Shown here in pieces: positions 1 through 6,211 of a DNA stretch of 10,265 nt (position 1 is its first letter; the number at the start of each line of letters is the position of its first letter). The position numbers were made by a program, and so were the translations under genes. The notes under the pieces were generated by a model, which had not been told where the DNA came from, made no database searches, and saw nothing but the letters and a program-made list of their open reading frames with translations. This DNA comes from Ramicandelaber brevisporus (Eukaryota > Kickxellomycota > Ramicandelaberales > Ramicandelaberaceae), in contig MU602844.1 of assembly GCA_025201865.1 (NCBI GenBank), positions 8,462 to 18,726 of the forward strand. The letters run 5' to 3'.

Positions 1-21
1 GAAAAAAAAAGGAGGCAAATG

Positions 22-563
22 CCGCTATTTTGACGCATCTTCAATCAGGTGTGCTAGAACGGCTGCTGTGCGTGTGACTACTCCATCGTCTCTCTTCACT
101 ACTTGCAGCTGTCTGGCTCTCTTCCTTCCTCGTTTTACAATCATTTTCAACAACAACCTACTTTATTCATACTTGCATCTGCACGCGCTGCATCGAGGTA
201 CCCGTAGCCGCCACATTGTGTGAACCAAACCCTTTCCCCTCTCCTCCTCACGCGCGCGCTCTCCCTCTCTCAGGACTATCCAATCCTATCCAGCCTCTCT
301 TTCTCTCTCGTTCACTGCACAGCTATTCGTCCATAAGGTTGTCTGCTTCTGCTTCTGCTTCTGCTTCTGCTACTGCTACTGCCACCTGTCAAACAAAGAC
401 AAAAAACTATCACACGAAAAAGTACTACAGCAGGACTTTTGACTACGATAACAACGAAGCAGACTGCAACTGGTCGAGCTGGGCATTGGGCATTGGGCGA
501 GGCAAAGAGAGACTGCGAGATTGGAGAGGTTGACAGAAGTTGATAGAGGCGAAGGTGAAGGCG
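22..563 (+). promoter_or_regulatory. Long ATG-free promoter/5' leader region of the 564-1869 gene
   Basis: No gene is seen here. The first ATG on the + strand after position 19 is at 564, so 542 nt pass without one, although CAT (ATG on the other strand) occurs about ten times. The sense strand is pyrimidine-rich (CT-rich runs near 236-310), and a TCTGCT hexamer is repeated five times at 342-371, followed by ACTGCT/ACTGCC. This fits a promoter merging into a long 5' UTR purged of upstream start codons. Open frames across it lack ATG starts and read as low complexity, so I do not call them genes. A 5'-UTR intron could be hidden here, but no donor/acceptor pair stands out. Confidence 0.5.
342..383. 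repeat. TCTGCT hexanucleotide tandem repeat
   Basis: Five perfect copies of TCTGCT (342-371) are followed by two degenerate copies, ACTGCT and ACTGCC. It lies in the presumed 5' leader of the downstream gene, about 180 nt before its ATG. It is a simple microsatellite and could vary in length between strains. Confidence 0.85.
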
Positions 564-1869
564 ATGTTCTACACATTTATGGTATGGCTGCTGATTGCAG
601 CATTGTGCAACATGTATCCGAACATGTTCTTCGTTTTGGTGCTAGTTGGAGTGTACATTACTCACATGTACATGCGGTTCTTGTATCCGCAGGCATTCGC
701 TCCACTAGTGCCATCTCCGGATGATCCTGTCGATGCTACTACTACAGCTGCGGCATTAAACGGGGATACTGCTACAGCTCGTAGTGGGTCTTCACCCGAG
801 CGGCAGCAGCAGCAACAACAGCAGCAGCAGCAGTACTCGTCACCGTATCGTCGATTCGAAGGTGCGTTACCACCATCTCTCCGTCTACTCTTTCCTCCCC
901 TGCCTCCACCAGGTGCATTATGGGCACTTTACGGTGCTCCCATTCCCTGGCGCGAAATGCTTACCAAAACCTCAGCATGGTGCAAAACTGCGTGGAGCTA
1001 TGTGTCTCATGGTGCACGCGTTGCCGGCGCATGGACATGGCGTGGATTGTGCACAGTTCCCCCAGCCGCTAAACGTGCCGGAAGTGCTATCTGGGTTGCT
1101 GCCAAACGCACTGGAAGTGCCATTTGGACTGCAATGTTGTTCATTGGGTCATGTTGTCGTACTTGTTATCAGAAATGTCCGAGAATACGGCTGGTGTTTC
1201 CGGAGAAGGAGAAGGAGAAGGAAAGGAAAGAGAAGAGTGATCTTCCGCCACAACCTACAACTCCTCAGCCATCACAGCCGCCAGTTTCTCGGGCACCTCC
1301 ACCACCACCACCGCCAACATCACAGACCAGTACGACATTTACACTCTCTTTCAACATGAATGTGCTTCTTCATGAGTCCACTGTATTGATAACTTACTGA
1401 CATGTGCTTTAACTCTCGCTCTTGCTCGCTCTCTTTATTCTTCTTCCTCTCTGATTTGACTGCATGATGTTTGTATTGTGATACAGATGGCGACGCAGGA
1501 TGGAATGGATCATACCAGCAGCAACAGCAACAGCAACAGCAAAAGACACCATCACCAACTACTCGATTGCCCCGTAGCCAGCGCTTTGAACGAAACAACA
1601 ACTACCAACATCATCACAGACACAATCACCGTCACGAGCATGTTTACACGCAGCAACATCCACCGCAGCAGCAACAACAACACCAACAGCCAGTAGCCCA
1701 GCAACAGCCATCGCCACCTGAATGGCCGACTCAACAGACCACTCCAGACTCAATGCCATCGCCAGCAAATGGTGGACAAAGCTGCGATAAATGCGGTTCA
1801 TCTGCTCACCGAACAGGTCCACCATTTACAGACAGTTTTTGGATGTCCAACTTCCCCGTTTCGCAATAG
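564..1869 (+). CDS. Unrecognised membrane protein with polyQ, Trp-rich repeats and a CxxC tail (two exons)
   Basis: I do not recognise the family. The predicted product is 382 aa: exon 1 is 564-1329, the intron 1330-1486, exon 2 1487-1869. The start is the first ATG after a 542-nt ATG-free leader, with an in-frame stop at 531. Residues about 3-42 are strongly hydrophobic with a short polar break (CNMYPN, 15-20), suggesting two membrane segments or a hairpin. Q10 (81-90) and proline-rich stretches follow. Residues 118-191 are rich in Trp, Ala and basic residues and include two tandem 11-residue units (KRAGSAIWVAA, KRTGSAIWTAM, 170-191). Next come a cysteine cluster (197-205: CCRTCYQKC), a Lys/Glu-rich segment (214-224), P7 (245-251), a second Q tract (Q9), a His/Gln-rich region and a C-terminal CDKCG. 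Seen: the composition and the join. Inferred: membrane location. Function unknown. Confidence 0.65.
804..833 (+). repeat. Mixed CAG/CAA polyglutamine tract (Q10)
   Basis: Ten consecutive Gln codons, mostly CAG with CAA interruptions, lie in exon 1 of the unrecognised membrane-protein gene. A second tract of nine Gln codons lies at 1516-1542 in exon 2 of the same gene. Interrupted codon use makes replication slippage less likely than a pure CAG run. Confidence 0.9.
1071..1136 (+). repeat. Tandem 33-nt coding repeat (11 residues x 2)
   Basis: Two adjacent 33-nt units (1071-1103 and 1104-1136) encode KRAGSAIWVAA and KRTGSAIWTAM. Most differences between them are at synonymous third positions, so the protein pattern looks conserved more than the DNA. 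An 11-residue period is typical of amphipathic helices that lie on membranes or lipid surfaces, so this may be a surface-binding helix. That role is inference. Confidence 0.75.
1330..1486 (+). other. Predicted GT-AG intron (157 nt, phase 1)
   Basis: The donor is CCA|GTACGA at 1330 and the acceptor is GATACAG|AT, ending at 1486. Branch-like CTGAC and TTTGACTGC and a CT-rich tract lie between. Of the GT dinucleotides I examined between 1330 and the exon 1 stop, only the one at 1330 leaves the phase needed to enter the long downstream frame. The join gives ...SQT-N-GDAGW... and runs straight into the second Q tract. Without splicing, the frame ends at 1400. Confidence 0.7.
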
Positions 1870-1947
1870 CCCATTTCCTCTCTTTTCCCGTTTATTGATT
1901 AAATGTCACCATCTTCTTCATTATTAAAGTAAGCATTAGTTCTATTA
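1870..1947. terminator. Convergent 3' ends with interleaved poly(A) signals
   Basis: The gap between the convergent stop codons of the 564-1869 gene and UXT is 78 bp. On the + strand ATTAAA occurs at 1898-1903 and again at 1923-1928. On the - strand AATAAA (TTTATT on +) lies at 1891-1896. Each signal would lie beyond its own stop and close to, or past, the other strand's signal. The two transcripts therefore probably overlap at their 3' ends. This is inferred from hexamers only. Confidence 0.45.
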
Positions 1948-2538
1948 TTATTTAACAAGCTCTTCGTTCTGCTTTAAGGCTTCTTCAAAGTCTTCAATGT
2001 CGCCGCCACTATTTACTCGCTCAAGCATATCCAGCGAGTTCTGAATGGCCGTAATGCGCTGATGAATAGTGTGTGCCTTGTTCCCCAGCTCCATTGTTCT
2101 CTCATTCGTGCCATCTATCCTTCTATCGACATACTCCAGTGCTTCATCAATCGTCAAGTGCTCCAAAAAGATGCCAGCACCGATATCCAAGAAGATACCG
2201 GCGTTTTGGAAGTCATCCACTACTGCATTGGCATAGAAGTTCTCGCCAATATCAACCTTTGTGCGCAGTGTTTGCAGCTTTTGTTTCTTAAAGAGCCGAA
2301 GCTGAGCTTGGAGCTTGATCAACTCGGCAAGCTGAGAGTGCAGCTCTTCCTGACGAGATACAACCGCTTCGAGATCAGGTATGAGCCGATCTGTGATAAA
2401 CAGATGGAACGGTGTCGCATCAGCTGTCGCGGCTGTCGCAGCTGCTGCTTCTCGGTGTCCGGTGGCCCGTGTTGCTCGAGTCGTGGTGGTCGTGGCCGTT
2501 GCTGTCGTTGCTGTTGTCCTGGTTGACCTTGCTGACAT
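1948..2538 (-). CDS. UXT: UXT-type prefoldin-like (alpha-class) subunit
   Basis: The product is a 196-aa relative of UXT (ubiquitously expressed transcript/ART-27), an alpha-class prefoldin-like protein. In animals UXT belongs to the URI/prefoldin-like module linked to the R2TP co-chaperone. Residues 1-42 are low complexity (Thr/Ala/Arg). Residues 45-92 form a first coiled-coil helix (LEAVVSRQEELHSQLAELIKL). The core at 94-126 carries the family pattern, including VDIGENFYANAVV and IGAGIFLEHLTIDEAL. A second helix runs through about 128-175, and an acidic tail follows. Human UXT is 157 aa; the extra length is mainly the N-terminal Thr/Ala stretch. I chose the ATG at 2538 because longer upstream reading would need a non-ATG start. 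The reading frame has no intron. It is divergent from HIS7. A canonical prefoldin alpha subunit is less likely given the VD(I/L)GxNF and GxGxFLE signatures. Confidence 0.85.
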   Translation of the reverse strand: MSARSTRTTATTATATTTTTRATRATGHREAAAATAATADATPFHLFITDRLIPDLEAVVSRQEELHSQLAELIKLQAQLRLFKKQKLQTLRTKVDIGENFYANAVVDDFQNAGIFLDIGAGIFLEHLTIDEALEYVDRRIDGTNERTMELGNKAHTIHQRITAIQNSLDMLERVNSGGDIEDFEEALKQNEELVK

Positions 2539-2784
2539 TTTTAATTTGGTGAGTTGGTGAGTTGGTGAGTTGTTTGTGACGCAGATCACGAGAACAGACC
2601 ATCGATAAACACTTCCAATCGGCCCCGCCACATATCACAACCACACACACACTTTCCGTGCTTGTCGTGACGCTGACAACCGACAGTCGCAGTGGCAATA
2701 GCTGTTTCTTCACCTTCTGCTCCTATTCCTCATCTGTCATAAAAAAAACAAAAACGTTAACAAAAGAAAGTCATTCAATTCACA
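2539..2784. promoter_or_regulatory. Divergent promoter between UXT and HIS7
   Basis: This 246-bp spacer separates two divergent start codons. On the HIS7 side it ends in an A-rich leader (from about 2739) typical of fungal 5' UTRs. On the UXT side it begins with a tandem TTGGTGAG repeat. A CA microsatellite lies near 2640-2651. Two TGACG half-sites are present (near 2577 and 2669). I do not see a TGACTCA site of the Gcn4 type that often controls amino-acid biosynthesis genes in fungi. Confidence 0.6.
2546..2572. repeat. TTGGTGAG octamer repeat in the UXT leader
   Basis: Three perfect adjacent copies of TTGGTGAG plus a partial TTG (2546-2572). On the UXT sense strand this reads CTCACCAA repeats ending 7 nt before the ATG at 2538. 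It would therefore lie in the 5' UTR right next to the start codon. It could be a protein-binding element or simply a young tandem duplication. Confidence 0.85.
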
Positions 2785-4515
2785 ATGGAGCGTCTCTATT
2801 TGCTCGACTACGGCGCTGGCAATGTTCGCAGTTTGCTGAATGCTGTGCAGCAGCTTGGCTACGAAGTCACAGTTGTCCAAGACCCCTCTGATCTCGCCAA
2901 AGCAGACAAGTTGCTCTTCCCTGGTGTTGGTGATTTTGGCCATGCAATGGATGCCTTGAAGAGTCGCGGACTGATTGAGCCGCTAAAGGAGTATCTGTCA
3001 TCAGGCAAACCAATGCTGGCCATCTGTGTTGGAATGCAGGTGCTGTTTGAAGGCTCATCTGAGAGTCCATCTGCCCAGGGATTGGGCATACTCCCTGGTA
3101 TCTGCAAGCGATTTGAACCGGTTGATGACATGTGTGCAAGTGGACGCAAATCAGTTCCCCACATGGGCTGGAATGGTGTTGTGGCTCGTAAACAAGTTGA
3201 TGACGAGTCAAAAGCAGCATGGAATGGACTGAGTAATATTAGCAGCTCTGAGCCGTTCTATTTTGTTCACTCATATGCTGTTCCTCTTGATATCAATGCT
3301 TGTCAGAATATGGATTATGTGATTGGAGTGTCTAGATATGGATCCGAGTACTTTGTAAGTGCAGTTGCTCGCAACAACTTGATTGCCACTCAGTTCCACC
3401 CTGAAAAGAGCGGCCAGGCTGGTTTGGATTTGTTGAAGGCATTCTTGGAGTCCAACTCTAACTCAACTGGCCAACCAATTGTTAAACCAGGCTCATTTAC
3501 TCTGGATCAACTCGTAGATTTAAAGGATTCATTGTCATTGCGAGTTGTTGCATGTTTGGATGTCCGCACTAATGACGATGGAGACTTGGTTGTTACTAAA
3601 GGTGATCAGTACGATGTCCGTGAGCGCTCCACTACTGAGAAGGGACAGGTTCGTAACTTGGGCAAGCCAGTTGACTTGGCAGCACGCTATTTCCACGAGG
3701 GAGCCGATGAGATTGCATTCTTGAATATCATGTCCTTCAAAGGAACCATTCCGTTGTATGACATGCCAATGCTGCATGTTCTGCGCGAAGCTTCCAAGAG
3801 AGTGTTTGTTCCATTGACCATTGGCGGTGGAATCAGAGAATGCATCAACCCTGAGAACAATCAAATTATTTCAGCTATTGATGTTGTGGGTGAGTATTTC
3901 AGATCTGGCGCTGACAAAGTGTCAATTGGAAGCGATGCTGTTCGTGCTGCTGAAGCCTACGTGGCGAATGGATGCAAACCAACTGGCACTAGCGCGATCG
4001 AGGCTATTGCTAAGCGATATGGAGTGCAGGCCGTGGTGGTCTCGATTGATCCAAAGCGTGTGTATGTGGCATCGCCTGAGGATGCTCCAGAGCATGCTCG
4101 TGCCAAAGGTGTTATCCCAACATCCCAGCCAGGTCCAAATGGAGAAGGTTATTGCTGGTTCCAATGCACAGTCAGCGGCGGTCGTGAAGTTCGCCCAATG
4201 GATGCAATCACTCTGGCGTCCGCAGTTGAGGCTCTCGGTGCAGGTGAGATCTTACTCAACAGTATCGATCGCGATGGCACTAAATCCGGCTTTGATACTG
4301 AGCTGATTGCTGCTGTCAAGAAGGCTGTCTCGATTCCAGTGGTGGCATCTTCTGGTGCTGGACGTGTTGAACATTTTAGCGAGGTTGTTAGAAAAGCAGG
4401 CGCTGATGCTGTATTGGCCGCCGGTATCTTCCATCGTCGCGAAGTGCCACTCGAAGATGTCAAGCAGCACCTGCGTGACGAAGGTGTTCCTGTTCGTATC
4501 TCGTCATCAAAGTAA
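2785..4515 (+). CDS. HIS7: Bifunctional imidazole glycerol phosphate synthase (HisH-HisF fusion)
   Basis: This 576-aa enzyme catalyses the fifth step of histidine biosynthesis. The glutamine amidotransferase half releases ammonia, and the cyclase half uses it with PRFAR to make imidazole glycerol phosphate and AICAR. The N-terminal class I amidotransferase (about 1-222) opens with LLDYGAGNVRSL and has the nucleophile Cys81 in AICVGMQ and the catalytic pair His205/Glu207 in QFHPEKSG. A linker at about 223-245 leads to the (beta/alpha)8 cyclase (about 246-576), with Asp259 in ACLDV and Asp422 in VVVSIDPKRV as the expected acid/base pair, plus phosphate-binding loops (TIGGGI, ASSGAG). Length and order match fungal HIS7. 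No intron, frameshift or missing key residue is seen. The ATG at 2785 sits in CACAATGG after an A-rich leader. The next gene starts 46 bp after the stop on the same strand. Confidence 0.97.
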   Translation: MERLYLLDYGAGNVRSLLNAVQQLGYEVTVVQDPSDLAKADKLLFPGVGDFGHAMDALKSRGLIEPLKEYLSSGKPMLAICVGMQVLFEGSSESPSAQGLGILPGICKRFEPVDDMCASGRKSVPHMGWNGVVARKQVDDESKAAWNGLSNISSSEPFYFVHSYAVPLDINACQNMDYVIGVSRYGSEYFVSAVARNNLIATQFHPEKSGQAGLDLLKAFLESNSNSTGQPIVKPGSFTLDQLVDLKDSLSLRVVACLDVRTNDDGDLVVTKGDQYDVRERSTTEKGQVRNLGKPVDLAARYFHEGADEIAFLNIMSFKGTIPLYDMPMLHVLREASKRVFVPLTIGGGIRECINPENNQIISAIDVVGEYFRSGADKVSIGSDAVRAAEAYVANGCKPTGTSAIEAIAKRYGVQAVVVSIDPKRVYVASPEDAPEHARAKGVIPTSQPGPNGEGYCWFQCTVSGGREVRPMDAITLASAVEALGAGEILLNSIDRDGTKSGFDTELIAAVKKAVSIPVVASSGAGRVEHFSEVVRKAGADAVLAAGIFHRREVPLEDVKQHLRDEGVPVRISSSK

Positions 4516-4561
4516 ACAAACTTTTGAACCATTATTTTTTTTTAATTGCCCCGAATTGAAG

Positions 4562-4603
4562 ATGGAGGATAAGAACTCTGGAACACATGCGGCTGCCGAT
4601 GAA

Positions 4604-4638
<35 letters not shown>

Positions 4639-5290
4639 GCAACAACAAAAGCAAGCGAGTGGCGAGGAAGCGTTTGTTGACAACTCGACTAGTGCACAGC
4701 GTCTTGCTGAACTTAACGCGGTTGAGCAGATGATCGCTGAGGTTTTGCACTTTGCATCGCGCGCAGTTGCTCTTGTTCGAGATGCAACACACACTATAGC
4801 AGGCACAGACTCGACGGTCGAAGGCGACGAAGAGGACAGGGCAGCACGAGAATACACAGACAAAGTGTCAGAAGAGTTCAAATGGATTGCAGAGTCCTAT
4901 CTGGAGCGATTAAACAACATTCAGCAAGTCATGAGAATACAGTTTAACTCAATTGCCAGCATGCATGAGGTGCAGCTACCGATGACCACCAGTACATATG
5001 GCGAGCAGAAGGACTTGGAACTGTGGACAAACGCTCTATCAACAATCAAACAGCAAGTCGATTTGGCGAGCCAATCTGTAAAACCATCAAGTGAGTTATA
5101 GTTTGCTTTGTTTGTGTTTGTGCTTTAAATGGGCTCATCCGCCTGGAGACAGTGAAATTTTACAATCACTGCCTGAAACCCAGGACTTGACGTGCTAGGA
5201 TACAGGTCGTCGAAAGAGACACAATGGGAGGATGTCCGAAGACACATAATTCCCGTCCTTAACGACCTAATTACTAGTAGGGGTGGATAA
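4562..5290 (+). CDS. MED11: MED11-like Mediator head subunit (two exons predicted)
   Basis: Probable Mediator head-module subunit 11, which bridges RNA polymerase II and activators. The start ATG at 4562 is followed by a Q15 tract (residues 15-29). The recognisable helix QRLAELNAVEQMIAEVLHFA then matches the RLxxLxxIExxIxxIL pattern at the MED11 N-terminus. A second helix follows, and a late YGEQKDLELW...VDLAS segment resembles the end of the family. At 5091 a perfect GTGAGT donor precedes an in-frame TAG (5099-5101). Splicing 5091-5183 (phase 1, acceptor AACCCAG) joins exon 1 (4562-5090) to 5184-5290, giving 211 aa with a new tail including ETQWEDVRRHIIPVLNDLI. Unspliced, the product is 179 aa. 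The family call rests on helix pattern and length, not strong identity. Its promoter must lie in the 46-bp gap or inside HIS7. Confidence 0.65.
4604..4648 (+). repeat. CAA/CAG polyglutamine tract (Q15) in MED11-like gene
   Basis: Fifteen Gln codons in a row with CAG and CAA interspersed, just after an acidic/Ala N-terminus. PolyQ is common in Mediator subunits. The codon mixture matches the tracts at 804-833 and 1516-1542. Confidence 0.9.
5091..5183 (+). other. Predicted GT-AG intron (93 nt, phase 1) near the 3' end of MED11-like gene
   Basis: The donor is TCAA|GTGAGT and the acceptor is AACCCAG|GA at 5183. The downstream frame stays open for 35 codons to a TAA at 5288-5290 and reads like a normal protein helix. 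An alternative acceptor (GAGACAG|TG, ending at 5152) would give only about 13 residues before a stop. The intron holds an in-frame TAG just after the donor, so retention gives a shorter protein. Confidence 0.55.
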
Positions 5291-5855
5291 GAATTAAGAT
5301 TAATACCGAACCGAAACGAACCGGAAAAAAAAACATAGCATGGCGACAGCAACGGGGGAACAGGTGCTGACAGCCAACGCAACCACCTTCACTTGACGAC
5401 AACCAACGACCAACGACAGCAAGAAAGAGGTAGGGGAGAAAGCCAACGGAAGAGGGACGAACCAAGAGAGAGGAAAAAGAACAAACAGAACACGCCGAAA
5501 ACAAAAACCCCAGCCACACCAAACCAACCGCACAGCAAAAACAAAAACACCAACCGAACACAACACCACCACACCACAAGCAACCACCGACAGACAACGA
5601 AGAAAGAACGCCCGTGAAGGAAGGAAAACAGAAAAAAGAGAAGTGTGTGTAAAGAGAGGGGAAGATGGTGGAGTGAGGTCTTCCCTCTACCAAAAGTGAA
5701 TGAGGCAGCTGGTCAGTCGCAAGATATACGTCCTGCAAACCTCGGAAGCTGCCGGTATCGCCTCTTTTCACGCTCTGCAGTGCTCTTACATCGATTGTTG
5801 ATGCCAGCCAATATTGGTCAAGGTCAACATCACGCCATCACCGGTTGGTTATTCT
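5291..5855. other. Gene-poor stretch with a T-free tract
   Basis: I see no gene I can support here. From 5395 to 5643 the + strand has only two T residues (5431 and 5615), including 183 consecutive bases without T (5432-5614). All-frame openness in that tract is a trivial result, since every stop codon contains T. The rest (5644-5855) has several short ATG-initiated frames, for example from 5700 (33 codons), and a CCAAT palindrome at 5808. The stretch most plausibly holds the 3' UTR of the MED11-like gene and the promoter/leader of the small gene at 5856. Confidence 0.5.
5808..5817. promoter_or_regulatory. CCAAT palindrome (CCAATATTGG)
   Basis: A perfect 10-bp palindrome carries a CCAAT box on each strand, 38 bp before the proposed ATG at 5856. 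CCAAT boxes are bound by the HAP/NF-Y complex in fungi. Here it could belong to the promoter of the small downstream gene, although the short distance to the ATG is unusual. Confidence 0.35.
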
Positions 5856-6201
5856 ATGGTCAACACAACCCGTTTTCAAGCGAATGAGCTTCATCTGCAT
5901 TGTTTAAGCTATTGGCGGCCAGTAGCTTCTGTTATGTGATTGCTTGACTGTTCAACCTGTATAGTAGTGGTTGGCAAAGAAACTGAGTTTGCTGCGGTGT
6001 ATACTTGCTCGATTGGAAGGATATTGTGACCGTGACGAGCAAGTGAGCGAAGCGAAGCTATTGGCAAAAGGCTTGATTTCAATTGGCGTTTTATTTACTC
6101 AAGCGAAACTTTTCCAGATCCAGGCTGATTTGCCCAAATACAAATGTAAGGCTGCTTTTTACTACTTTTTACTGCTTTTTCTTCGTTTCCTTTTAGTTTA
6201 A
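5856..6201 (+). CDS. Small helical protein of unknown function (three-exon model, 82 aa)
   Basis: Unrecognised; the model is tentative. Exons are 5856-5921, 5968-6145 and 6197-6201. The best-supported part is exon 2, which reads as a helical, protein-like sequence (RCILARLEGYCDRDEQVSEA, then LLAKGLISIGVLFTQAKLFQ and IQADLPKYK) and has no ATG of its own. An upstream exon is therefore required, and an in-frame TAG sits at 5965. A phase-0 donor CCA|GTAGCT at 5922 and acceptor TATAGTAG at 5967, with TTGAC as branch-like site, joins it to a frame starting MVNTTRFQANELHLHC. A weaker alternative uses donor 5936 (GTGATT) and acceptor 5987, replacing WLAKKLS by VASVI. The last intron (6146-6196) is strong and leaves only Phe-stop. 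No membrane segment is present when spliced. The stop lies 10 bp from the NHP2 stop on the other strand. Confidence 0.4.
6146..6196 (+). other. Predicted 51-nt intron before the stop codon, length divisible by three
   Basis: The donor is CAAAT|GTAAGG. The intron has a very pyrimidine-rich body with TTTTTACT twice, and the acceptor is CCTTTTAG|TT at 6196. Removing it gives ...LPKYKF-stop. Because it is 51 nt and has no in-frame stop, keeping it uses the same TAA but adds a hydrophobic tail (AAFYYFLLLFLRFLLV). Confidence 0.6.
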
Positions 6202-6211
6202 AAAAGATGAC

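Noticed and set aside
216-533. 105-codon open frame on the + strand before the first gene
   Set aside because: It has no ATG, begins with TTG, and its composition follows CT-rich and TCTGCT repeats. A 5' leader is a better explanation.
2062-2526. 154-codon + strand frame opposite UXT
   Set aside because: It lies antisense to a recognised UXT coding region, and its Cys/Arg-rich end reflects the complementary Thr/Ala codons.
2539-2784. Gcn4-type control site upstream of HIS7
   Set aside because: No TGACTCA or close variant was found by eye. The two TGACG half-sites alone are too weak to claim regulation.
4307-4561. Possible N-terminal extension of the MED11-like frame into HIS7
   Set aside because: The extension overlaps the intact HIS7 3' end in another frame and has no protein character. 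The ATG at 4562 directly precedes the Q tract and MED11-like helix.
5340-5396. Short ATG frame (MATATGEQ...) that could splice in phase to 5968
   Set aside because: The donor (CAG|GTGCTG) is weak and the intron would be about 600 nt, much longer than others here. The 5856 start is simpler, though this is not excluded.
5274-5771. 165-codon - strand frame
   Set aside because: It reads through the A-free side of the T-free tract, giving a Phe/Leu/Cys/Val/Ser-rich low-complexity product. No known motif is seen.
5700-5801. 33-codon ATG frame starting MRQLVSRKIYVLQ
   Set aside because: It is too short, no donor I found joins it convincingly to the downstream exon, and the other + frames are equally open here.
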